Shown in pieces: positions 25,901 through 37,293 of a DNA stretch of 64,000 nucleotides. The DNA comes from Pseudoscleropodium purum. Its lineage: Eukaryota > Streptophyta > Bryopsida > Hypnales > Brachytheciaceae. Position 1 is the first letter of the stretch, and each line of letters begins with the position of its first letter. The position numbers and the translations under genes are program-made. The notes beneath the pieces are model-generated. The model made no database searches. It was not told the DNA's origin and saw only the letters and a program-made list of their open reading frames with translations. The stretch lies in NCBI GenBank assembly GCA_963969395.1, contig OZ017803.1:10788001-10852000 (forward strand). The letters are read 5' to 3'.

Positions 25901-28270
25901 TGGTTTAGGCAATGATTTTCGGCCATTCATTTATATATACTTTTCATGATCCAAAATGTATAGGATTAACAAAGCTAGGGTGAATCGACCCAACCAATAA
26001 TATTCTACCTTGAAAATTAGGGATTAGAAACAATGACAACTTCCACATATATACTTCTAGTACAATGTTTAGGTTTTAGAATGTATGCATACTATTCAAT
26101 TGAAAAGGGAAATGGCTCAATCAATCATCCAATTCCTCCACGAAAACTACATAGTGAAAAGAATGTATCCTTTTCAATTAATTAACTACATTGTCTCAAT
26201 GTACTTATGATATCCCAAATTGGGGGGATAATCAAAATTTAAATAAATGGGCAATTGTCATAGGTACAACACTGTGACCGCTACATTTATTTTTAGATTA
26301 GATGACTGTATGCAAACCGGATTGTTGTAGAGTACCATACTGTTCTGGAAAAAATGTATGTGTCCTTTACAAAATTGAAAGTGCCTCATGCAAGATGAAA
26401 AATGCCAATTGCATCAAATATTATGTTGAATTGTCATAAATTATTGTAGTGAGTGATTGTTAACTTGTTTGGGGGTATTGTATAGTGTTCATGCACTTTA
26501 CTCTCATTCTAACCTCAACGATGATGTACTTATCAAAATGGCATATGCCAAGTGTTTAAAATATAGGTAGGTAGAAGAATACAATCCAAATTGAAATATT
26601 CCACCCACAATATTTGGGAGTGCAAAAAAAAATTCATTGGAATAAACATGCCCTCCCTACTTGTAATTGTGAAAACAATACATGATAGAGTACCTATGTT
26701 GGAAAAGACCCCCACAATTTTGTAGAAAACTTTTTGACATACAAATGATCAAGGTTCTTCACTTTCGGAATAAGGCTTTGGTTTAGGATTGTTGGAAATG
26801 TATGGTTTCATAAAAAAAACCATAAGTAAAGATACCTCAACCAAATATATAGACATAAAAAAGGGGAGACCCTTCTCAATGGAATAGCAATGGTCTCATA
26901 ACAATAATAGATTTGGCATACCCCAAAAAGGAAACAATGAAAACCATTAACTTGCAACCTCAAAAGGGTTGAAAAAAAATATAGAGACTGAAATTGAAAC
27001 ATTGCTCATACTGGCTCTTGCTTCCCTAATTCACTTACATGAAATTTACAAAATGCCACCTATTCCCTAGATAATCAAAAAGTGCTTGGACAAGACCGTT
27101 TACGCCTTTTCCCTCGATAAAATTAACACCCCCTTATGACAAAAAAGGATTCTGTACAATAACATGGCCAATGCTTGCTAAACATCACTTTCTCCACGCG
27201 AAGGAGGGATTCCAAAATATAGGTTCCTTTTAATACTACGGAATTGGTAAATTACATTCACTCTTGATTTCCACTTACATGTACCTAAGAGCCTCACTAA
27301 ATAACTACATATATGATTGAGAAATAATTAATAATAGTACGCATATGAATGAATCATGTGCTATTGATATGGGGCCAGTACAAGGTGCACACTTCTGTAT
27401 TACACTTTGAATATCCTTGTCACATACGAGAAGTAGCCTGCTCAAAAGATGTTGTCGTCACCTTAGTTAACACATTACTCAGAACGTTGTCTTCAACGTC
27501 CATGAGGATGTCAGAAACCACAACAACTATGTGACTGACATGACGTTATACACAACATCGTATAAAACATATACTGCCACTGTAATTCTATTCACCTATT
27601 CACTATGGGAATGGCCTTCCATCCCTACTGTTCTATAGTAATGTCATCCTCGGTTGAAGACTCCACTGCTGCTGGGATGTGTATACCATCAAGGTGCCAG
27701 CTTGTATTTCCCTACAATTTCCCTACAAGGTGCCAACTTGTATCCTGAAATGCTCGGGGCATTTAATTTTAAGAAAGGACCATGGGGCCTAAAATACTAC
27801 TTCGAATGGGGTGACCACAAAGCATGTGCAATTAAGTCATCCGTTTTAGATGAGAAACCAATTATCTTAGTATTGGGCATGACTGTATTCGTCATTTGTG
27901 AGGAGGTCGCCCTGTCCTCTGACCATAAAGGAGCATCACTACCCACATAGCTATATCCCTCCTGTCATATTCAATGTCATAAATGACGTCAACAATAACA
28001 GAAGATAACATTTCTTAGGGCCTCTACATAGTGTTAAGCTTGCCTCTAAGTAAATCTGCATGTCTAAGTAGACGAGCTCGTATAGAATAGGACATATTCT
28101 TGAACATGTACATGTCAGAAGTGACGTCACTCGCGACATCATCTTGAACATCATTCCATACATATGCAGAGCTGGAGCCCTAAAAAATTTCCACGTGTCC
28201 TATGGAGTTCGACAGCGACCACGGTGAAGACTGAGCCCTCCAACTGCGCTCCATCTTGCTCCTACCGGCA
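25901..28270. other. CACTA interior, no recognised gene
   Basis: AT-rich sequence becoming more balanced toward 27.3 kb. The frame 27654-27950 (98 residues) has no recognised motif. TGACGTCA octamers lie at 27984 and 28122, just upstream of the gene, where promoter or protein-binding sites would be expected. Confidence 0.4.
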
Positions 28271-31200
28271 ATGCACAACAAGCAAGAATTTATTCTCTGT
28301 GAAGTGCTTACCGCAAAGGCTATGGCTTCGAGATTGCAGAAGCGCGCTAAGGTAGTTAGATTCGCTAAGCCTTCAAGAGAGGCAGAGATGCAAGTGGTGG
28401 CTGCGGAGGATTGTGAGGCGGTCTCCTTGCTCGCTAACCTAGTGTCGCAGGTAGAAGGAAATTTGATGAGTAGAAACGCCACACCAAGTACGGCTGTGGC
28501 TACCAAGAATCCAAGCACTCAAAAGAGCTGCCGCAGAAGTGCAAGAGAGGACCTCCAATGGACGGGCGAGGTCTCAGAAAATGGAGGCGACATACCTCGA
28601 CCTCTTTCAATCCACCCCTTGTTGATGAAGGTACTTTTTACTAGATTGTCTTTTGTTTCTTGGGTCTGGGATCGATTGTATAGATGCGCGGCGGGCGCTC
28701 TAGGGTTTGCAGCACCGGAGAACTACTGCGATCGCTGATCGGGGTGTGCCCGAAGCTGGCCACGCGTGGATGGCGCGGTCATAGGGTCCCGGCTAAACCA
28801 CAGTGGGAGTTGGGCGCCTTAATGGCCCATTTCAAAAGGGGTTACTGTCTTCTTCTCCACGTCGTTCTGAACGCGCGTTGCTACCTGCAATTCTTCTTGC
28901 AGGCACGTTTGCGGCTCTACTCTGTACTACGATTTCCAAATTGCGAGGTGAGCGTGAGGGTTTGAGGGTGAGTGTGAGGCTTGCCCTTCACGGCGTTTGC
29001 CTCACGGAAGGGTGATCGGTGAACAAAACCCTTTGGAATTGATAGTTGCAACTTTGTGCGTGTGCAGGAAGGGGAGTTCTTCGTGCAGTGGAGAGGTGAA
29101 GCCAAGAAAATGCCGAAACCCCGGCAAGGTGTGCAGAAGAGGAAGAGGAAGGAGCCTCATCAACGTGAGGCGTCTGAGGAGCGGGAAGGGTCGCCGCCAC
29201 CTGCCATGCACAAACGTGTCGATGGAGAGCGGCGCTTCAAACTTCGGGAGGATGTGCGGCCCGGTCCGTCACAGAAGGGAAAGGCGCGTCAGACTTCTCC
29301 ATCGGCGCGTAGGAAGAGAGTCGTAGAAGAGCTGTCGGAGTCATCGCAAGAAAGAGACGATCATGCTACAGAAAGTGACGAAGGCTTGCATGAACAATCT
29401 TGGAGGTGAGGGTGCCTTCCAATTCAGGGCATCGAGTGCATGGATAATTGTTCCACGAGTTCAGGGTTTGTTGTGCGTTTGTTTGGACGTCAAGTGCATT
29501 TACGTGACGTTTAATGTGATATTCATCTTGACGTCCACTGTGACGTCCTTACATGTTTCCTTGTCAAAGTGGACATGCACTTGACCTCTTCGACTTCCAC
29601 ATTGACGTCAAAGAGGACGCGTTCAAGATGACCAGGTGTACAAAGTCAAAACCGTAGTGACATTTTATTCCAATGGAATGGACATTGTAGGATGATAGTA
29701 GGGGCTGCGGATAATAGGGCATGCTACCGCAGAAGGGGAGTGCTACAATGCCTTTCTATGCAGGGACTTGAGTGCATGGTCAATTGTTGCAGGAGGTCAG
29801 GGTTTCAAGGCTTCAAGCTTGTTTTTTTGAACATCAAGTGTGATGACATCATGCTCCATGTGACGTCCATCTTAACGTCTATGCATTTTCCTTGTCAAAG
29901 TAGACATGCATTTGAACCCAACAATGTCCGCATTGATGTCAAAGAAGATGTGTATATCAAGAACAGGTGTTGATAGTTGAAACCCCATAGAATCCTAAAT
30001 CGGTAGAATGGACATTGTAGAATGAAATCAGGGGCTCAGGATTGTCAATCATGCCGCCTGAGCTGTGCATTGTGGATTATGGACGTTGTAGAATTAAAGC
30101 AAAGGCTTTGGATCATTAGTCATGCCGTGTGGTCTTTACACTGTGCATCTTTGGCTTTAAGCCTTTGTGTGAATTGAATATAAATGTGCTACAATGCGTG
30201 GGGCTGTATCTAAAGCGCTTTATGCCCAGCATTTTTGTACGTCTAAGTAAGTCTAGCTCACAGTTCTATCTTTCTTGTGTAGCCGAGGTTATCAGACCGG
30301 ATCAGAGGCAGAGGAATCAGAGGCAGACATTGAAGAGTTGATAGAGTCGCTAACCAAAGAGACGAAAAGGAATGAAGGACAAAGCAGCGCCATGAAGAAA
30401 CCCGTAGAGTTGGACAAGGAAGGTGATGCTTTTGGAGCGATGAAGAACGCTTTCTCCAACAACATCAAGAAATACGCGCGTGACTTGGATCCTAGAACAG
30501 GGTGGGAGGGCCAACCCTAGTACCAAAGACGTCGACTATTCAAGAGATTGTACTCAGGTAAAAACTTACTGGATCTTAGTATCACTTGATAGAACGGAGT
30601 GCAAATACTTGTGCATTGTGACGTGCATGTTGACGTCAGAGTTGACAGTGGCGAATGCAGAGAGACATCATGTCGACCTTAGCTCACGAATTGGGCCTGT
30701 ATTTCCCTATGTCCTCATATTCAAGCACCCAGAGTTTTCTGTATTCCCTTTTTGCAAGGTCAGTCTTGTGTCATGCAAGTGAATCTTGACCATGTAATGT
30801 AGGAACCTCATCCCTTTGGTGTGGCTTACAGATTGGCAGATGTGTGGAGACTCAAACCGAATTTCTGAGAAGTGGATTCAGCCTATCATCACAAAGGCGC
30901 TCATCCATGTGCGCTGGAAGCTGAATCGCATCATTGATGCAGAAGGACCTATGCCTTCTGGAATGAACCCCAAGGTGTGGGAAGACCTGAGTGCTGCACG
31001 GGCCACTGAGGCAGCACAATTGAAGTCTGCCCATATGCGATCCATTTCACAAGGAAAGGGATCAAGCACGTCGCAGATGAAGGCCATTGAGAGAGAGGTC
31101 GTCTCCTGATTGGTGAGTCTCTTCAACCATATACTTGTTGTGCTTGATGTCAAGTTAAACGTGCATGTGGATTTAGACGTCATTGCGGATGTCACACTTG

Positions 31201-32860
31201 ACGAATGATGTCAATGTGAAGTTCATTAGGCATGTTAGTTTAGACGTTGTATCATACATCAGAGTTGACAGAGGCCATTTGGTATTGACCCTCGCTCTTG
31301 GCAGCAGTGTACATCTCACCCAAACAGTACTATGGCTTATTACGTTTAGCACTGGTTGTCTATGGGCTTGCCTTATTCTTTGTCCATGAAGACGATCTGC
31401 CTCAAGTGACGGTCTAACCAAATGTGATTTTTCTTATAGACTATGTTGCACAACCGTGCTCCCTTTGATACAGAGGTGGATGCAGAGGTTGCATTGGAAT
31501 ATGAGCGGCAGCAACAACAAAAGCGCAGAGGGCGAGCACCGCATGGCAGAGATATGGAAGAGATGCGCACACGAGTAACTGAGATAGAGATTAGCCTCAA
31601 TCGCTTAGGGGACACATTGAGAGCATCCCACAAGAACTTGGAGGACATGATGCAGAGGATTCTTGAAGGGCAGGGCCAATTATGTAGCAGTGCAACGCAG
31701 GGGGGCACGGAGGCAGCTCTCACATTGGATCCGCCGGCTCTAACACCAACCATAGCAGCGCCGAAGAAGGTATTGCAAAGTGATGATCCTACTCCAGTGG
31801 AAAATCCAGAGACTCTTGGCGATGCTGCGCAGCCTGTCCTTTGTATGGGCGATGGCGGTGTCGGTGGGAATGTCGGAGTGGACATCCACCCCAGCAATGA
31901 GGCTGTCGAGGATGTCGTCAAAACCGACGTCAACACTAATGTCCAAGAGGACACCGTGCCAATCACCGAAGATGTCTCCAAAGTAAGAAGCCCAGAAGCC
32001 GAGGGCAAAGAAGCTGAGGAAGAGGAAAGAGACGTCTACACAATGGTGGACAATAATACAACGTAGCCACCAATTGAGGGAAATGAGGGCACGCTAGAGA
32101 CTTCCTTTCCGCCACAGGTAGCAGGAGTTGGCAGTTCCTATGTTTCTAAATGTTGAGGTGCACAGATTTAGTTCTAGTACATTTTGTTTTTTTGAATTTC
32201 ATCCCTTCAATGCCAACATTGAATCATTCTTGTAGAAGGTGCCACTCTTGCCTTACTAAAGAGAAATGTGTGTCAAGGCGGACATAAAGTTGGATGTTGC
32301 GCATGACACCATGTGATGTCAAGCGCGACCCAGTCAGTTTCTATAGAGGTGGAAATACAAAGTGAACAGTGCAGACAAGACTTGAGTTCCTCCTCTAATG
32401 CGCCTGCGCTATCATGTCATGAAGATGGCCTAGTAGTCTATGGGAGTGCAAATGTGAAACACTCTAGTTTCATGTGATTGTAGGAACACATTGAAGTCGC
32501 AAGTGAGTCAAGCCGGCCTCGACGCGGCGGGAAGACCACAACGGTTGCAAGAAGATTAGAGGTGGCATCTACAGCAGCTGGTACAAAAAATCCCCCTCCC
32601 AAGCTAGTGGGTCTCTCAAAACCGGCCCAAGCAAGTGCAAAGGTAAGTCTCACTTATTCCATGTGGCCTTTTTTTATTGTTGTAGTGCATGCAATTGTAT
32701 GTTGGCTCATCATGGATTCATAGAATGCTTATTGAACTCAAGCATGGCCCACTAGGAAGAATCTTTAAAATTTTCATCTACTCTAATAGAAAGTGTTTTT
32801 TTGACTTATTGAGGACTGTTGCAGAGTGGAAAGAAGCAACCAACAGCAAAGAAGAAATGA
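28271..32860 (+). pseudogene. TNPA-like / Transposase_24 (Ptta/En/Spm) gene of the CACTA element
   Basis: By-eye exons: 28271-28630, 29068-29405, 30283-30557, 30832-31112, 31440-32117, 32484-32642, 32825-32860. All introns are GT-AG, phases agree throughout, and the sum is 709 codons. Exon 2 encodes a basic stretch (KRKRKEP). Exon 4 carries EKWIQPIITKALIHVRW and MNPKVWEDLSAAR followed by KSAHMRSIS, resembling the plant Transposase_24 domain. Exon 5 continues with NRAPFDTEVDAEVALEYERQ and a coiled-coil-like EIEISLNRLGDTLRASHKNL. The last exon ends in the lysine-rich SGKKQPTAKKK, a likely nuclear signal. Proteins of this class bind subterminal repeats of CACTA elements. The model has three in-frame stops (TAG 30518, TGA 31107, TAG 32064), each one C-to-T change from CAG or CGA, so this copy is probably dead. 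The start at 28271 is the first ATG after an in-frame stop. The family call is moderately sure. Confidence 0.6.
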
Positions 32861-33924
32861 CGGTTCCTTTGCCATGGCACGCATGATGTCGCATGTGACA
32901 AGCGCGCGTGTTCTTTTGAACATTGGACATAGTGTGCTCAATTGGTGGAAGGAAGGCAAAGGAGGTGTAATATTTTGAGGCATACTATAGGGCGAGGACG
33001 TGCGGAATTGCTAATTGCAGTAGAGGGAGCCCCAACATCCTTGATCCCGTTAAACATAGCCTTTTCAATTAGACATATCTTGGGAGGAAGACTTAGATGT
33101 TGATTTTGTACATTTTGCTCTTATGCTTTCTTCTATGAATATGAAATGCTCTATGTTGTCTTGAACGTTGCCTTGGGCTTTGAACTTTGAACTTTGTACT
33201 TCATGATTGTGTTTCCGTTTGGAACCACGGCTTTGCTATTAGGAATTTAGTGTACTCGAAATAATTGCATGTTATATAGAATGCTGATGAAAACAGGGCT
33301 TTTTTCAAAACAAGTGGAAGACCATGTCCATAATAACATTCATTGAAACGCAGCAACCTATAAAGTGCTACATGTGTCGCTCCATTGAATGTCAGAACTG
33401 ACATTGGTACAAACGTTTCACTGTCTTTGAATGTAACGTATGTCCCACATGATGTCCCAATAAACAGGGACCATGTCCAACATGGTGTCCCAAAAAACAT
33501 CTTTGCGTCAAAGAGAACATCACACATAACATCACAGAGCACCATAAATTTGAAGCCACAAAATGTGCCGCAAATGCCATGTCAGATTTTATGAGTCCAC
33601 GTCAGATTTTACAAGGGTCCACGTCAACAGACACGTTATGGATGATAAAGTGTCCCACGTGGCACTGCCCATCCACCAAAGTCTATGGGGCAATGACATG
33701 GCAGTGACGTGGCCTCCACATGTCACTTCAAGGATTGCTCTTTTGCCTATGTTTCACGTGATGTCCTCAAAAAAATGGCACGTTTCTCCCACGTTTTTCA
33801 CACGTTTTTTGCCTGTCGGTTATAACGAATTTTTTTAGACATCAATGTTGACCTGCGTTCCGTCAAACGTAACGTTAGACCCTGTTTTTTCTGATGTTTC
33901 AAAAAAAGCCAGATTCTTATAGTG
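32861..33924. other. Right subterminal region of the CACTA element
   Basis: Dense in CATGTC, ACGTCA and CCACGTGGC-like words plus T-tracts (33400-33900), culminating in the GATTCTTATAGTG terminus. The 114- and 91-residue frames here look like by-products of these repeats. The region probably serves as transposase-binding sites. Confidence 0.5.
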
Positions 33925-34650
33925 ACCTAGTCTTTTTTCCCCCAATATTTGAGTAACAAATTCAAGGTGTGGACCACACAACCATGAAAAAAATGTGTGG
34001 ATATTTCTCTCTTATAATTTGACATGCTCTAGGGTTCATAGGAGCATTGTCTGTTGTTATTTGCACTACATTTTCCTGCCCCACCTTTTGTATGAATTCA
34101 TTCAAAATAGATGCCAAATACTCTGCATTTTTTTCAAAACCACTTGTATCCACTAATCACAAAAATTTCTCTCCCGTGGAAAACATGAGCATGACATTCA
34201 CCAATGGCTGATTTGTAATTGAGCTCCATCCATCAATAGACAATATTGCACCAAAATTTCTAATATTGTCCTCTGTCCTCTTATGCAACTTCATCTCAAC
34301 GTCTACCTTTGCTTGGTCTAACAATTTTGTTCGTAAAGCAAGGTACAATGGAGGGTTGTATGGCCTTTTGAACTCTGTTGTCTCTTCACTACTTCTTTGA
34401 ATACTTCACTTTGGACTACCACGAATGGTATGTTTGCCGAATAAAAGAAATTGGCCCACAACATATTCAAATTGTGTCTACGAGCTTCTTCAAAACCATC
34501 TACTAGTTGGCATTGTCTCCAAAGCCTAGTGATGGAAGAGGGTGGAGTTCCATGTGGCTTGATGTTTTTGTACTTTGGTTTATCCCCGAAGCTAAACAAA
34601 CAATTTGTCTTGGTGTTGTGCACAAGTCTTCTTGTGTTGAACATTCCAAG
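33925..34650 (-). pseudogene. hAT transposase pseudogene, N-terminal part with DUF659
   Basis: Reading down the minus strand: RRHNLNMLWANFFYSANIPF (about 34420-34480), then LRTKLLDQAKVDVEMKLHKR and ILSIDGWSSITNQPLVNVML (34157-34340), then DTSGFEKNAEYLASILNEFI and VVQITTDNAPMNPRACQI (33962-34153). These are hallmark segments of the plant hAT DUF659 domain, including the DGWS and TDNA motifs. The frame then reads HGCVVHTLNLLLKYWGKK and runs into the CACTA end. It shifts frame between segments and contains stops, so it is dead. A zinc-finger BED domain was not identified upstream. Confidence 0.88.
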
Positions 34651-35677
34651 TTCCTTCCATTTGGCGTGTTGTTTGCGACCATTGCAAGATTTTGGCCATC
34701 TACGTTCTCAATATTCAATCTTTGTGGGAACAATCCATTACAACAAAGAAAAAGAGTTTGTACCGTAGATGACAATCAAGTACATAGGCTTATTCCTCAG
34801 TCATGAACACCATTCTTCCCTTTATATCCCAAGTGGCTCAATATGTGGCACTTTTGATTTGCAATTTGCAAGTTATATGCCTTGCATTTCACTTTAGTAC
34901 TTAATAGATCAATATACTAACCTAAATAATCCTTACTCATTGTAAAAAGCTTCCTCCAACTTCAAGTTCCAAATTTCCAATATTTGTTCGAACTTCAAAG
35001 TTTCAAATATATACGTTTAAATTATCAAATCATCATGTCCCATGTATCAAATAAAATTAGTGCATGAAGCCTAGGAAACCAAAGCCCCCTTGTTCACTAA
35101 ACTATGCATTACCAAGCAATGCACACAAAAAATGCAACTCCTAGCCCTTGAAAATCTTAATGTTCAATTTTTCAGGAGTGATTTCACCTACCTCCTTTGC
35201 TCTTATGTTGTTCAAATGCTGGTTTGAAAGTTACCGTTGAATTAAGTCCCAATGATCATCAGATGGGGTGGTCGGATTCATTTGGAGAATTGGAATTTTT
35301 TACATCATTGTAGCTTCAAGGACATATCAAGAGAAAAAAAAATCATATAAATATATGAAAAAACATTTAACAAGAAATTTTGCATTACATTCACCTTTCA
35401 ATTCAACATAGTGACATGAAATTATAACAAAGAAAAAAAATATGAATATACATATATATTTATATTTATATTTGATAGTTGGATAGGGAAATCAAAACAT
35501 ATTTTTTTTCTACACATCTATATAGATTATAAAGAAGTCATGATATACGTGGTGAACAAAGTACTATATTTTGAGTAAAAAAAAAATCTAAACCTATACA
35601 ACTATACTAGCTATTGATCTTCTATTAGTATTAATATATGGTTATAGGTCTATAGTAGAAAATGAAATATTTCCCTA
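34651..35677. other. Probable hAT upstream region, nothing else recognised
   Basis: AT-rich sequence upstream of the hAT domain. It may include a decayed N-terminal exon, but no BED-finger cysteines or histidines could be placed. Confidence 0.35.
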
Positions 35678-36172
35678 TTACTTTGGGACATGATTATTCT
35701 CTTCTACATCACGAGATATCCCTTCCTTCTCCATGAATCTTCTACATATTTGAGAAGGTACCGCTTGAGGACGACCTTCTTGACGGTGGATCTGGAATTC
35801 ATGGGAAGCTCCTAGTTCCATGTTAACCCTCTCAAATTGTCTTTTTGTTTCTCGGGAGTAGTAATCCTCCTCTAAAATCCTCCATTTGTTATTTTTCTTG
35901 GGAGACAAATCCATTTGTTGTTCCTTCAAAGACCTCACAGTACAATCTACTACATCCAAAAGTTTTTGAATTTGCTCATCCTCACTCTTAACAAAAAACC
36001 AAGCTAGTTCACCAACTTCATCTTTACCTTCTAGATACTTCCTCCATTTGGTTATGACATCATCCATCCTCTTGTCAAATGCCCTAGCAACTTCTTCTAT
36101 TTTATGGTATGTCGTTGATTTTTCATTGAGGTTCACCATTGAACAAACCTTTGATGCTTCTTCCAACTTCAA
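35678..36172 (-). CDS. Unrecognised 164-residue ORF
   Basis: This is an open frame with protein-like, charged composition: Lys/Glu-rich helical stretches, with AFDKRMDDVITKWRKYLEGK near the front and EDYYSRETKRQFERVNMELG in the middle. I know no family for it. It lies upstream of the hAT remains on the same strand and could be an associated exon, part of another transposon, or a separate gene fragment. The first methionine is 36172; an overlapping frame continues to 36323. There is no stop inside, unlike the neighbouring fossils. Confidence 0.35.
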   Translation of the reverse strand: MKLEEASKVCSMVNLNEKSTTYHKIEEVARAFDKRMDDVITKWRKYLEGKDEVGELAWFFVKSEDEQIQKLLDVVDCTVRSLKEQQMDLSPKKNNKWRILEEDYYSRETKRQFERVNMELGASHEFQIHRQEGRPQAVPSQICRRFMEKEGISRDVEENNHVPK

Positions 36173-36533
36173 TAAAATGAGACAAGGTTGTCTTGTTGGA
36201 CATAATTTTGGGTTTTGGTGTTGAATAGAGGTCTAATGTTGTATAGGACAAATGTTGGATCTTATTAGACAATTTTTGTCTAATAAGACCATCTTCAACA
36301 GCCAAGGCAATTTGAAATCTCATTTTAATTATGAACCTTTATTTAGAATATAATAAGTGTTTATCAAATTGGAATACTTTAATAAAATGGAACACAAATA
36401 TATCAAAATTATAACTATTGAGTCTTTTTTGCAAAAGTCAAATTTACAATTGATTTCATTAGATGAACGAGGGGGTCTATCAAACGTCTTCAACATCATG
36501 TTTGTCGTATTGTTAGTCTGTCAAGGAAGACAA

Positions 36534-36812
36534 CTAGAAAACGAGGGCCTGCTCTATCAAATCATTATTGTATTTTTCATATTGCTTACTGACTTTAGGG
36601 TCACGCTCCACCTCCACAAAACGGTCACTGGGCCCCTCCTTCTTCCATTCTTTCTCTGGAATTCGAAAGAATTTTCTGTATTGCATGCTCCAATGCCCCC
36701 TTGTGCTATGGCAAAATAATTCTTGAGACTCAATATTAGGAATCCCAAAAGCATGCAACTCCACTTCCACGTCTTGTGTCATCCCAAAATATGAAAATAA
36801 TGTGGAATGCAT
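36534..36812 (-). CDS. Unrecognised 92-residue ORF
   Basis: A second protein-like frame 360 bp upstream of the 164-residue ORF, on the same strand. It contains FFRIPEKEWKKEGPSDRFVE and a charged C-terminus. No family was recognised. It may be an earlier exon of the same unit as 35678-36172, but no convincing splice pair was established. Confidence 0.25.
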   Translation of the reverse strand: MHSTLFSYFGMTQDVEVELHAFGIPNIESQELFCHSTRGHWSMQYRKFFRIPEKEWKKEGPSDRFVEVERDPKVSKQYEKYNNDLIEQALVF

Positions 36813-37065
36813 GTCAGAGACTTACCATAGTTTGCAAGGTTGTGGAAGCGGTCCATATATGCGATACAACTATAAGGACTTGGGACAAGTGTTTCAAGCA
36901 TATTTGAAATGACTCTGCGTGGATGATCCCAATGGTTCTAGTAGTTTGGCGCAAGTAATTTTGCGGTTAACTTCTTTGCACAATTGACCTATACCAAATG
37001 AACACTTCCACTAGTCATATTGAATTTTTACAATATAATATATAAGTATAGGAGTATGCAGTATC

Positions 37066-37293
37066 CACTATAAGAAATCAAAGTTTATGGATGTCAAAAG
37101 GAACAGATTTTTGATGACATCGAAAAGAGGAACTTATATTTTTATATCAACAATGATGTCCAATATAACATCAATGGACATCATTGTTAACATAAGAACA
37201 CTGGTTATATTTTTCAATGTCATCTCAGATGTCACCTAAAATCCGTTCCTTTTGATGTCAATCTATCACCTAAAACAAGGTTTTTTTATAGTG
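37066..37293. mobile_element. CACTA-type foldback MITE (228 bp)
   Basis: Begins CACTATAAGAAATC and ends TTTTTTTATAGTG. The triplet ATC lies at 37063-37065 and again at 37294-37296. The arms are near-complete inverted repeats, with GATGTCAAAAGGAAC left and GTTCCTTTTGATGTC right, and the centre has the palindrome AATGATGTCCA...TGGACATCATT. Transcripts would fold into one long hairpin. Nearly the same sequence lies at 45803-46029. Confidence 0.92.

Larger units (their letters stand above)
24958..33924 (+). mobile_element. Large CACTA (En/Spm-like) transposon, 8,967 bp, nested in hAT
   Basis: It starts CACTATAAGAAACCCGCG and ends GATTCTTATAGTG, matching inverted termini of at least 11 bp, flanked by ACC on both sides. 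T-tracts joined to GACGTC, ATGTC and CATC words crowd both ends, as in the subterminal TNPA-binding zones of En/Spm. One spliced gene on the plus strand (28271-32860) resembles the TNPA/Transposase_24 protein. I found no Tnp2-type DDE transposase, so the element is probably non-autonomous. The block at 25.3-28.2 kb has no recognised gene. The palindrome TGACGTCA occurs at least five times inside (25168, 27984, 28122, 29603, 30631). Confidence 0.93.
24955..33927. repeat. 3-bp target duplication ACC flanking the large CACTA element
   Basis: ACC occurs at 24955-24957 and at 33925-33927, immediately outside the CACTATAAG and CTTATAGTG ends. Three-base duplications are the rule for CACTA elements. 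Removing the element and one ACC makes the two hAT halves continuous in one reading frame. Confidence 0.9.

Noticed and set aside
31373..32008. 211-residue minus-strand ORF
   Set aside because: Antisense to exon 5 of the TNPA-like gene, whose splice phases and coiled-coil pattern support the plus strand.
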